Positions 30,336 through 37,967 of a stretch of DNA of 41,127 nt are shown one piece after another. The first letter of the stretch is position 1. Each line of letters starts with the position of its first letter. The stretch comes from Akkermansiaceae bacterium (GTDB lineage Bacteria > Verrucomicrobiota > Verrucomicrobiia > Verrucomicrobiales > Akkermansiaceae), in contig SUVL01000022.1 of the NCBI GenBank assembly GCA_015062005.1, forward strand, positions 1 through 41,127, given 5' to 3'. The position numbers and the translations under genes were made by a program. The notes beneath the pieces are model-generated. The model saw nothing but the letters and a program-made list of their open reading frames with translations, was not told the origin of the DNA and did not search any database.

Positions 30336-31727
30336 ATGACCCACCTGAGCACCAGCGACCTCATCACCGCCACCGCCGGCAAGGCAGTGGTTGCGGGGGA
30401 GCGCGCCATCACCGCCGGTCTCACCACGGATAGCCGGGCCATCACCCCGGGCTGCGTGTTCCTGGCGCTCTGCGGTGAGCGGTTCGATGGCAACACCTTC
30501 GCGGCAGAAGCCTCGCAGAAAGGGGCCGCCGCCGTGGTCGTATCCCGGGTGGAGGGAGAGTTCGCCCCCGGCTGCACCGTGGTGCAGGTGGAGGACACAC
30601 TGGCGGCGCTGCAGAGCCTGGCCTCCTGGTGGCGCGGGCAGCTGGAGCCCCTGCATGTGGTGGGGCTCACCGGCAGCAGCGGCAAGACCAGCACCAAGGA
30701 CATGTGCCTTTCCGTTCTCCGCCAGAAATACAACGCCCTGGCCACCAAAGGCAACATGAACAACCACATCGGCGTGCCGCTCAGCATCCTGGGCACCCCG
30801 CAGGGCACGCAGGCCGCCATCTGGGAAATGGGCATGAACCACGCCGGCGAAATCGCCCCGCTCTGCGCCATGACCCGCCCGCAGATTGGCATCATCACCA
30901 CCATCGGCTCCGCCCACCTGGAGTACCTGGGCACCCGCCAGGCCATTGCAGAGGAGAAATGCACCGTGGCCCGCGCCCTGCCGGCAGAGGGGTACATGAT
31001 ATACCCTGCGCTGGATGATTTTGCAGATTTCATTTCCACACAGACCGCCGCCACCCCGGTTCCGGTGGGCGGCTGCAACAGCCCGGTGCGTGCCCTCAAC
31101 CCGCGCAGCACCGCCACCGGCACCACCTACACCCTGCATATTGATGAGCTGGGTGAGGTGGAGGTCTCCCTGCCCGTGCCGGGAGCCCACATGGTGAGCA
31201 ACAGCCTGCTCGCCGCCGCTGCCGGCTGGAAACTCGGCTGCTCCCTGCAGCAGATTGCCGCAGGCCTTTCCGCCTCCTCCCTCACGCATGGCCGCCTGGC
31301 CTGCAAGGAGATTGACGGCTACACCGTGGTGGACGACACCTACAACGCCAACCCCGAAAGCATGAAGGCCGCCCTGGAAACCGTGGCAGCCCTCCGCGGC
31401 CCGAAGCGCCACATTGCCGTGCTCGGCAAAATGGGCGAGCTGGGCGAAGGCGGCATTGCCGCCCATGCGGACATGGGCTGGTGCGCCGCCTCCCTGGGCT
31501 ATGCTGCCGTGGTGGTGGTGGGTGCCGAATGCGCCGAGACACTCGCGCTCTGCCAGGCTGCGGCGGAGAGCGTGCCGGCGCTGCTGGTGAACACCCCGGC
31601 CGAAGCCGCCGCCGCCCTGCGCTCCCTCATGGAACCGGGTGATGCCCTGCTCTTCAAAGGCTCCCGCTCCGCCGGCATGGAGCGCTGCATCTACGAAATC
31701 TTCCCCTCTCTCAACCCCAAAGCATAA
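30336..31727 (+). CDS. murF: UDP-MurNAc-tripeptide:D-Ala-D-Ala ligase
   Basis: 463 residues. TDSRAITPGCVFLALCGERFDGN, P-loop GLTGSSGKTSTKD (110-122), EMGMNHAGEIAPL and DDTYNANPESMKAAL are MurF hallmarks. It adds the D-Ala-D-Ala dipeptide to finish the pentapeptide precursor. 13 bp after murE and 3 bp before mraY. Confidence 0.95.
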   Translation: MTHLSTSDLITATAGKAVVAGERAITAGLTTDSRAITPGCVFLALCGERFDGNTFAAEASQKGAAAVVVSRVEGEFAPGCTVVQVEDTLAALQSLASWWRGQLEPLHVVGLTGSSGKTSTKDMCLSVLRQKYNALATKGNMNNHIGVPLSILGTPQGTQAAIWEMGMNHAGEIAPLCAMTRPQIGIITTIGSAHLEYLGTRQAIAEEKCTVARALPAEGYMIYPALDDFADFISTQTAATPVPVGGCNSPVRALNPRSTATGTTYTLHIDELGEVEVSLPVPGAHMVSNSLLAAAAGWKLGCSLQQIAAGLSASSLTHGRLACKEIDGYTVVDDTYNANPESMKAALETVAALRGPKRHIAVLGKMGELGEGGIAAHADMGWCAASLGYAAVVVVGAECAETLALCQAAAESVPALLVNTPAEAAAALRSLMEPGDALLFKGSRSAGMERCIYEIFPSLNPKA

Positions 31728-31730
31728 GTC

Positions 31731-32756
31731 ATGATCAATTTCATCTACCAGCTCCCCGTGGGAGCCCAGCTGCTGCTGGCCCTGCTGGTGCCCTTCGTGG
31801 GTTCCATGCTCATCGGCCCGCGTCTCATCGCCATTCTGCGCGCCATGAAGGCAGGCCAGCCCATCCGCGAGGCCAGCAAGGGCGTGCTCGCCCCCGAGCA
31901 CTCCGCCAAGGTGGGCACCCCCACCATGGGCGGGCTCATGATTATCGGCCTCATCATGCTCACCAGCATCCTCTTCCTGGATATGGGTGACCCCAAGCTC
32001 CAGTGCTGCCTGCTGGTCATGGGGGTCACGGCCATCCTCGGCTTCCTGGATGACTGGGCCAAAATCACGAAAAAGAGCACAGATGGCGTGAGCGGCTGGT
32101 TCAAGATTGCCCTGCAGGCGGTGGCCTCCCTGGGCTGCGCCGGTTACCTCTGGTATCTGGACCCCACCATTGCCCGCGTGCTCATTCCCTTCTACGGCAT
32201 GGTGGACCTGGGCATGTTCTTCATTCCCTTTGCCATGCTGGTCATCATCGGCGCTTCCAACGCCGTGAACCTCACCGATGGGCTGGACGGCCTGGCCAGC
32301 GGCTGCATGGTCGTTTCCTGCCTGGCCTTCCTCTCGCTCTGCCTCACCTTCGGTGAAGTGGCCCTGGCCAACTACCTGCTCTGCATAGCTGCCGCCTGCC
32401 TCGGTTTCCTGTGGTTCAATGCCCACCCGGCCAAGGTCTTCATGGGTGATACCGGTTCCCTCTCCCTGGGTGGTGCGCTGGGCACCGTGGCCGTCTGCAC
32501 GCACACCGAGCTGCTGCTGGTCATCATCGGCGGTGTGTTTGTGGCCGAGGCCACTTCGGTGATGATTCAGGTGGGCTGGTTCAAGGTGAGCCGCAAGCTC
32601 TACGGCGAGGGGCGCCGCTTCTTCCGCATGGCCCCCATCCACCACCATTTTGAGAAATGCGGCTGGAGCGAAACCCAGGTCTGCGTGCGTTTCTGGATCA
32701 TCGCCTTCTTCCTGGCCGTGTTCGGGCTCATCCTGGGTGCCTGCTGCTTCGTGTAA
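31731..32756 (+). CDS. mraY: Phospho-MurNAc-pentapeptide translocase
   Basis: 341 residues with about ten membrane spans. Catalytic and substrate loops are present: Asp-Asp in FLDDWAK (107-108), NAVNLTDGLDGLA (about 179-191), FMGDTGSLSLG and MAPIHHHFE (about 300-308). It transfers phospho-MurNAc-pentapeptide to undecaprenyl phosphate, forming lipid I. Confidence 0.96.
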   Translation: MINFIYQLPVGAQLLLALLVPFVGSMLIGPRLIAILRAMKAGQPIREASKGVLAPEHSAKVGTPTMGGLMIIGLIMLTSILFLDMGDPKLQCCLLVMGVTAILGFLDDWAKITKKSTDGVSGWFKIALQAVASLGCAGYLWYLDPTIARVLIPFYGMVDLGMFFIPFAMLVIIGASNAVNLTDGLDGLASGCMVVSCLAFLSLCLTFGEVALANYLLCIAAACLGFLWFNAHPAKVFMGDTGSLSLGGALGTVAVCTHTELLLVIIGGVFVAEATSVMIQVGWFKVSRKLYGEGRRFFRMAPIHHHFEKCGWSETQVCVRFWIIAFFLAVFGLILGACCFV

Positions 32757-32782
32757 TAACTGATTCTCCCCCACCCGCCACC

Positions 32783-34093
32783 ATGGAACTGAACGGAAAA
32801 AAGATAGCGGTGCTCGGCTGCGGCAGCAGCGGAGTGGCAGCCGCCCGCCTGGCCCTGGCCAAGGGCGCGGCAGAGGTCTGCATTTTCGATGCCAACCCCG
32901 CTGCCACCTGCAGCGAACCCGGCGTGGGCTTTGTGCCCGGCGCTACCGGGGAACACGCCCGCGCCTACGCGGCGGACCTCGTGGTGCTCTCCCCCGGTAT
33001 TGAGAGCGATATTCCCTGGACCCTCGCGTTCACCGCCCACGGGGCTCCCCTCATCGGTGAAACCGAGCTGGCCTGGCACTACTACGGCGGCCGCATCATC
33101 GCCATCACCGGCACAAACGGCAAGACCACCACCACCGCCCTGCTGGAGCATGTGCTGCTCTCCGCCGGCAGAACCGCCAAGGCCTGCGGCAACTACGGCT
33201 ACCCCCTCAGCGATGTGGCGCTCATGGAGCCGCAGCCTGAGTTCGCCGTGCTGGAGGTCTCCTCCTTCCAGATGGAAACCATCATTGATTTCCGCCCGGA
33301 GGTCGCCATCTGGCTCAACTTTGCCCCGGACCACATGGACCGCTACACGAAGGTGGAGGACTACTTCAACGCCAAGCTCCGCATCTTCGAGAACATGAGT
33401 GCCGACCAGCTCGCCATCGTGCGCGAAGGCGAGGAACTCCCCGCCCTTACCCCGAAACGCGTGGGCTTCTCCTCCGTGGTCAGCACCGGGCAGCTCTATT
33501 TCGAGGAGGGCGCCATCTGCGAAGCAGGCCGGCCGCTCACCCCGCTGCGCGGAACCCCGCTGGAGCAGGCCCACAATGCAGAAAATGCCATGGCCACCAC
33601 CCTGGCCTGCCGCGCCGTGGGGCTGGATGATGCCACCATCTCCGCCGCCATCCGCTCCTTCAACCCGCCCGGCCACCGCTGCGAAACCGTAGCCGAAATG
33701 GACGGCGTGCTCTGGCTGAATGACTCCAAGAGCACCAACCTGCACTCCACCGAGGCCGCCGTGCGCTCCCAGACCCGCCCCATCATCCTGCTGGCCGGCG
33801 GCAAGGACAAAGGGCTGGACTACTCCGCCATCAACCCCATGCTGGAGCAGAAAGCCCGCGTCTGCATCGTGTTCGGGCAGATTGCCGACCAGCTGGAGCA
33901 AACCTTCTCTCCCGTCTGCCGCGTGGTGAAAGTGACCACCGTGCAGGAAGCCGTGGCCGCCGCCCACAAGGTGGCACAGCGCGGCGATGTGGTGCTGTTC
34001 TCCCCCGGCACCTCCTCCTTCGACCAATTTACAGGCTATGTTCAGCGCGGGCAGTGCTTCCGCGATGCCGTCAAACAAATCCTACACCTCTAA
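32783..34093 (+). CDS. murD: UDP-MurNAc-L-alanine:D-glutamate ligase
   Basis: 436 residues from ATG 32783; the frame stays open 126 bp upstream, but that overlaps mraY out of phase and has no family match. N-terminal Rossmann segment KIAVLGCGSSGVAAARLAL, P-loop ITGTNGKTTTTALL, then EVSSFQMETI, NFAPDHMDRY, NDSKSTNLHSTEAAV and ILLAGGKDKGLDYS, all MurD-typical. It adds D-Glu to UDP-MurNAc-Ala, before MurE acts. Confidence 0.95.
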   Translation: MELNGKKIAVLGCGSSGVAAARLALAKGAAEVCIFDANPAATCSEPGVGFVPGATGEHARAYAADLVVLSPGIESDIPWTLAFTAHGAPLIGETELAWHYYGGRIIAITGTNGKTTTTALLEHVLLSAGRTAKACGNYGYPLSDVALMEPQPEFAVLEVSSFQMETIIDFRPEVAIWLNFAPDHMDRYTKVEDYFNAKLRIFENMSADQLAIVREGEELPALTPKRVGFSSVVSTGQLYFEEGAICEAGRPLTPLRGTPLEQAHNAENAMATTLACRAVGLDDATISAAIRSFNPPGHRCETVAEMDGVLWLNDSKSTNLHSTEAAVRSQTRPIILLAGGKDKGLDYSAINPMLEQKARVCIVFGQIADQLEQTFSPVCRVVKVTTVQEAVAAAHKVAQRGDVVLFSPGTSSFDQFTGYVQRGQCFRDAVKQILHL

Positions 34094-34111
34094 GCCGCAC
34101 CGAAGAATTTT

Positions 34112-34969
34112 ATGAGAAAGAATACGAAAGCCGATTTTCACACCTCTGACCTGGGCCGGGCCAAGCCCAAACGCCACTTCATCAAAACTTTCGTCAACGG
34201 TAACCTCAAACAACCCCGCCGCTTCCACTCTGATACCGGCATGGTCATGGACCGCACCAGCCCCGCCGTGGTGGTGCGCATCATCCTGGGGCTCATCGTC
34301 TTGCATTTCATCGTCATCGGCGGTGTGATGATGCGGGGCAACATTGCCAAGAGCGAAAGCGGACTAGCCGTGACGCCTACGATTACTCCGCCGCCCGCAG
34401 CCCCCAGCCAGGCGGAACCCGCCCAGCCGGCGGCCACCCCCCAGGCCGCCCCTGCCCAGCCGGCGCCCGCTGACACACAGGTACATATCACCCAGGCACC
34501 GGTAAATATGGAGGCAGTGACGCCGGCACCCGCCCAGCCCGCAGCCCCGGCCCAGCCGGTGGTAGTGCAGCCCGCCCCAGCCCCGGCTCCTTCTGCCACC
34601 CCCACGGTAGAGCGCAAGCACCTCGTGCAGTCCGGAGATACCTGGAGCAGCATCGCAACCCAGTACAATGTCACAGAAGCTGTTCTCAAAGGAGCCAATG
34701 CGCAGCTCGCCTCCATGACCAACCTGCCCGGCGGCACCTATCTGAGCGTGCCGGTGCCCGCAGATTCTGCAGCACCCCAGCCGGTGCAAGCCGAACAGCC
34801 CGCAGTGCAGGAGGAAGTCAAGTACCACACTGTGAAACGAGGTGAAAACCTTGGCCGCATTGCCAGAAAGTACAATATCGACCTCAACGACCTCTATAAG
34901 GTCAACAACATGACACCCGCGGACGCCAAGCGTCTGAAAATCGGGCAGAAACTCAGGGTCAGCAAGTAA
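34112..34969 (+). CDS. Membrane-anchored double-LysM protein
   Basis: 285 residues. A basic cytosolic N terminus (1-52), one membrane span (about 53-74), and a Pro/Ala/Gln-rich linker (about 88-165, PAQPAATPQAAPAQPAP...) suited to cross the periplasm. Two LysM domains follow: 170-214 (HLVQSGDTWSSIATQYNVTEAVL) and 238-283 (YHTVKRGENLGRIARKYNID). LysM binds glycan strands. No catalytic domain is present. Its place between murD and ftsW suggests a divisome or envelope-tethering role that binds septal peptidoglycan. It is not part of the classical dcw set. Confidence 0.88.
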   Translation: MRKNTKADFHTSDLGRAKPKRHFIKTFVNGNLKQPRRFHSDTGMVMDRTSPAVVVRIILGLIVLHFIVIGGVMMRGNIAKSESGLAVTPTITPPPAAPSQAEPAQPAATPQAAPAQPAPADTQVHITQAPVNMEAVTPAPAQPAAPAQPVVVQPAPAPAPSATPTVERKHLVQSGDTWSSIATQYNVTEAVLKGANAQLASMTNLPGGTYLSVPVPADSAAPQPVQAEQPAVQEEVKYHTVKRGENLGRIARKYNIDLNDLYKVNNMTPADAKRLKIGQKLRVSK

Positions 34970-34992
34970 ACAAGGCGCCCGCTGCACACACC

Positions 34993-36141
34993 ATGGCTAC
35001 TCGGATCTGCATCATCAGCATCTGGATTTGCTTTATCCTCCTGCTTGTGCTCGGGGTCATCATGGTGGCGAGCACCGGAACCTGTGTACAAGGGCAGGCA
35101 GAGCTGCCCTGGTATGGCACCTTTCTGGGCAAGCAATGCATGTTTGCCATGCTGGGGTTGGTGATAGCCCTGGCGCTGAGCCACGTGAACTACCACGTAT
35201 GGCGGCGTGTTGTATACTGGATATGGGCTGGCTGCGTCGTGCTGCTCATCTGCTGCTACCTGCCCGGTATCGGCAAGACCATCAACGGCGAATCCCGCTG
35301 GATCAACCTGGGGCTCACCTTCCAGCCCAGTGAACTGGCAAAAATCACCCTCATGCTCACGCTGGCTCACTGGTACACCACCCACCGCGAAGTAGCCGGC
35401 ACATTCTGGAAAGGCTTTTTCTGGCCAGGTGCCATCTTATTCGGATTTCCGCTGATACTTATTCTGTTTGAAAAAGACATGGGCACTGCTGCGGCGCTGG
35501 CCATGTCGGGGTTCTGCGTCATGTACGCCTCCGGCACGCGCACCTGGCTGCTGTTGCTTTCCATGCTCATCGGCGCCATCTTTCTGTATCTCATGATGAC
35601 AGGCAGCGCGAACCGCATGCTGCGCATCGAAGCTTGGTTTGACCCGCAGGCCTACAGCCAGGGAGCAGGGCGCCAGCAGTGGATTGCCATCCTGGCTTTT
35701 GCACGAGGCGGGCTTTCCGGGGTAGGCCTGGGTGACGGCATTGAAAAATACGGCAACCTGCCGTATGCGCACACGGACTTCATCTTTGCCGAGATTGGAG
35801 AGGAATGGGGTTTCTTCGGGGCTGCGGGAGTGGTGCTGCTCTTCGCCACCATGGCCATTTCCGGCACGGTACTGGCCGTGCAGACTCAGGATACCTTCGG
35901 CCGCATCCTGGCGCTGGGATTATCCTGCACTATCTTCTGGCCGGCCATGCTCAACATCCTGGTAGTAACCGCACTGCTGCCCAATACTGGTCTTCCCCTG
36001 CCTTTCATCAGCAGCGGCGGCACCAACCTCGTCTTCACCATTGCCTCCATAGGCCTCCTCACCAGCATCCAGAGACACACACCCGTCATACGGCAGAATT
36101 ACTGGCCCAGACGCAGACTCAAGGAAATCCAGAACCCATGA
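34993..36141 (+). CDS. ftsW: Septal peptidoglycan polymerase (SEDS family)
   Basis: 382 residues, about ten membrane spans. SEDS motifs are present: KTINGESRWINLGLTFQPSELAKI, LILFEKDMGTA, RQQWIAILAFARGGLSGVGLGDGIEKYGNLPYAHTDFIFAEIGEEWGF and NTGLPLPFISSGGTNLV. It polymerises lipid II glycan chains at the septum with the class B PBP encoded earlier in the cluster. Sited before murG, which it overlaps by 4 bp; RodA is less likely on context. Confidence 0.93.
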   Translation: MATRICIISIWICFILLLVLGVIMVASTGTCVQGQAELPWYGTFLGKQCMFAMLGLVIALALSHVNYHVWRRVVYWIWAGCVVLLICCYLPGIGKTINGESRWINLGLTFQPSELAKITLMLTLAHWYTTHREVAGTFWKGFFWPGAILFGFPLILILFEKDMGTAAALAMSGFCVMYASGTRTWLLLLSMLIGAIFLYLMMTGSANRMLRIEAWFDPQAYSQGAGRQQWIAILAFARGGLSGVGLGDGIEKYGNLPYAHTDFIFAEIGEEWGFFGAAGVVLLFATMAISGTVLAVQTQDTFGRILALGLSCTIFWPAMLNILVVTALLPNTGLPLPFISSGGTNLVFTIASIGLLTSIQRHTPVIRQNYWPRRRLKEIQNP

Positions 36142-37223
36142 CCATGAAAGCTCTCAACATCGTCATCGCCTGTGGCGGCACAGGCGGCCACCTCTTCCCC
36201 GGCATTGCCGTGGCTCAGCAGCTCCGCAAGCAGGGGCACCGCCCCATCCTCCTCATCTCCCGCAAAGAGGTGGATGCCGAGGCCTCCAGCAAATACGGCG
36301 AGCTGGAGTTCCGCTCCATCCCCGCCATTGCCAAGCCCCCTACGTTCTCCCTGCGCATGCCGGCTTTCCTCTGGAAGCTTTTTACCACCTATATGAACTG
36401 CAAGAAGCTGCTGCGGAGCGAAAAGGTAGACGTAGTGCTGGGCATGGGTGGATTCACCAGCCTGCCCCCCTGCAAAGCGGCACATGCTCTGGGGCTGCGT
36501 TCCTATGTGCATGATTCCAATGCCATGCCCGGCAAGTCGAACCGCCTCACCGCCCGCTGGTGCACCAAGGTGCTCGTGGGCATGCAGGAGGCCGTGCAGC
36601 ACTTCCCCGGCAGCGACTGCGCCGTAGTAGGCACCCCGGTGCGCGATGAAATCCGCCACCTGCCGGCCCCAGCCGAAGCCCGCGCACGACTCGGACTGCC
36701 GCAGGATAAACCCGTCATCCTCGTGACCGGTGGCTCCCAGGGTGCGCGCAACCTCAATTCCCTGCTCATCGAAGCCGCCAAGGCCGATGCTGCGGTACAC
36801 TACCTCGTCATCGCCGGCAGGCTGGACTTTGAGCGTGTCAACAGCCTCGCAGGCGGAGCCCCGAATATCACCGTGATGGGCTTCTGCGCCGACATGCCCG
36901 CCGCCTACGCCGCGGCTGATGGTGTCATTGCCCGCAGCGGCGCCTCCACCCTCACAGAGCTTTCCCTCATCGGCAAGGCCTGCCTGCTCGTTCCCTTCCC
37001 CTTTGCGGTAGATGACCACCAGACCCACAACGCCCGTGCCTTCTCTGACCACGGAGCCGCTGTCCTCATCCAGCAGGCAGACCTCACCGTGCAGAAGGTT
37101 CACGACTTTGTGCACGGCACCGCGCTGAATCCCCCCGCCCGCACAGCCATGGAAACAGCCATGCGCGCGCTCTCCCGCCCCACCGCCGCCGAGGATATCG
37201 CCAGAACCATTCTGGGTGAATAA
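36138..37223 (+). CDS. murG: UDP-GlcNAc:lipid I N-acetylglucosaminyltransferase
   Basis: 361 residues from ATG 36138, whose ATGA overlaps the ftsW stop; ATG 36144 is the alternative. GT-B fold motifs: ACGGTGGHLFPGIAVAQQL, GMGGFTSLPPCKAAHALG, VTGGSQGARNLNSLL, ARSGASTLTEL and PFPFAVDDHQTHNA. It turns lipid I into lipid II at the inner face of the membrane. Last gene of the classical cluster here; murC, murB, ddl and ftsQAZ do not follow. Confidence 0.95.
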   Translation: MTMKALNIVIACGGTGGHLFPGIAVAQQLRKQGHRPILLISRKEVDAEASSKYGELEFRSIPAIAKPPTFSLRMPAFLWKLFTTYMNCKKLLRSEKVDVVLGMGGFTSLPPCKAAHALGLRSYVHDSNAMPGKSNRLTARWCTKVLVGMQEAVQHFPGSDCAVVGTPVRDEIRHLPAPAEARARLGLPQDKPVILVTGGSQGARNLNSLLIEAAKADAAVHYLVIAGRLDFERVNSLAGGAPNITVMGFCADMPAAYAAADGVIARSGASTLTELSLIGKACLLVPFPFAVDDHQTHNARAFSDHGAAVLIQQADLTVQKVHDFVHGTALNPPARTAMETAMRALSRPTAAEDIARTILGE

Positions 37224-37248
37224 AGAAGCGCTGGCTCGTCAAGGTATA

Positions 37249-37264
37249 CGGGACTGAAGTCCCG
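37249..37264. repeat. Single REP palindrome in front of the L,D-transpeptidase start
   Basis: CGGGACTGAAGTCCCG, 25 bp after the murG stop and 10 bp before ATG 37275. As RNA it would place a 7-bp hairpin over the ribosome-binding region. It fills almost the whole 51-bp gap. Confidence 0.85.
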
Positions 37265-37274
37265 TGCTCCGAAC

Positions 37275-37742
37275 ATGGCAAATACCATCCATATCTCCGT
37301 GCCTGAGCAACGGCTGGAACTGCGCACTGCCGCAGGCGATGTGCTCTTTGCCGCGCCTTGCAGCACCGGAGCCACCGGCACCGGCTGCGAGCCCGGCAGC
37401 GGCCGCACCCCGCTGGGGCGCTTTGCCATCCACTCCAAGCACGGCGAAAACGCCCCGCTGCTCACCGTTTTCCGTGCTCGCCTCCCCGTAGGGGCCTACC
37501 CTGCTGCCAGCCAGGGGGAAGATGCCATCCTCTCCCGCATCCTCACCCTCCGCGGTCTCGAACCGCACAACGCCAACACCCTCTCCCGCTTCATCTACAT
37601 CCACGGCACCGCAGATACCGCACGGCTCGGCACCCCCGTCTCCCACGGCTGCATCCGCCTCTCCCCGCAGGACGCCGCCACCCTCTTTGACCTCGTTCCC
37701 CTCCACACCCCCGTCATCATCAGCGGCACAGGAGCCCCTTAG
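37275..37742 (+). CDS. Small YkuD-type L,D-transpeptidase
   Basis: 155 residues, consisting of little more than the catalytic domain. HISVPEQRLEL, SGRTPLGRFAIHSK and the active-site motif HGT...GTPVSHGCIRL (His 110, Ser 123, His 124, Cys 126, Arg 128) are intact. Such enzymes form 3-3 cross-links or attach proteins to peptidoglycan. Oddly, no signal peptide or membrane anchor is seen, and no alternative upstream start would supply one. It lies 51 bp after murG in the same direction, probably read through with it, with a REP between. Confidence 0.85.
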   Translation: MANTIHISVPEQRLELRTAAGDVLFAAPCSTGATGTGCEPGSGRTPLGRFAIHSKHGENAPLLTVFRARLPVGAYPAASQGEDAILSRILTLRGLEPHNANTLSRFIYIHGTADTARLGTPVSHGCIRLSPQDAATLFDLVPLHTPVIISGTGAP

Positions 37743-37784
37743 TAAATGATTAATTATTAGTGATTAATGATTAATTAAACTCGA

Positions 37785-37885
37785 AACGGATCAACAAATT
37801 GATGTTTGTCGTTGTCGGGGCACGGGACTTCAGTCCCGAAATAACGGTGCTTCCAATCGGGACTGAAGTCCCGTGCTCCGATAGC
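37785..37885. repeat. BIME-like paired REP element, copy C
   Basis: REP palindromes at 37823-37838 and 37858-37873 with the same 19-bp linker as copies A and B. The left end matches copy B (CTCGAAAC-N2-ATCAACAAATTG); the right end has diverged after GTGCTCCGA. Sits between convergent genes. Confidence 0.9.
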
Positions 37886-37903
37886 TGCAAACGCTGAAGC
37901 AAA

Positions 37904-37931
37904 CCGGCGCGGTCATCACTGACCGCGCCGG
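37904..37931 (-). terminator. Terminator of second surface-protein gene
   Basis: CCGGCGCGGTCA-tcac-TGACCGCGCCGG: perfect 12-bp stem. On the minus strand it is followed by TTTGCTT, 37 bp past the stop codon. Confidence 0.85.
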
Positions 37932-37967
37932 GGAAATATCATGCGTTAATCGTTTATCGCGCCCACC

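Noticed and set aside
30204..32774. 856-residue open frame antisense to murE-murF-mraY
   Set aside because: Covers three well-identified genes; composition is that of a codon-bias shadow.
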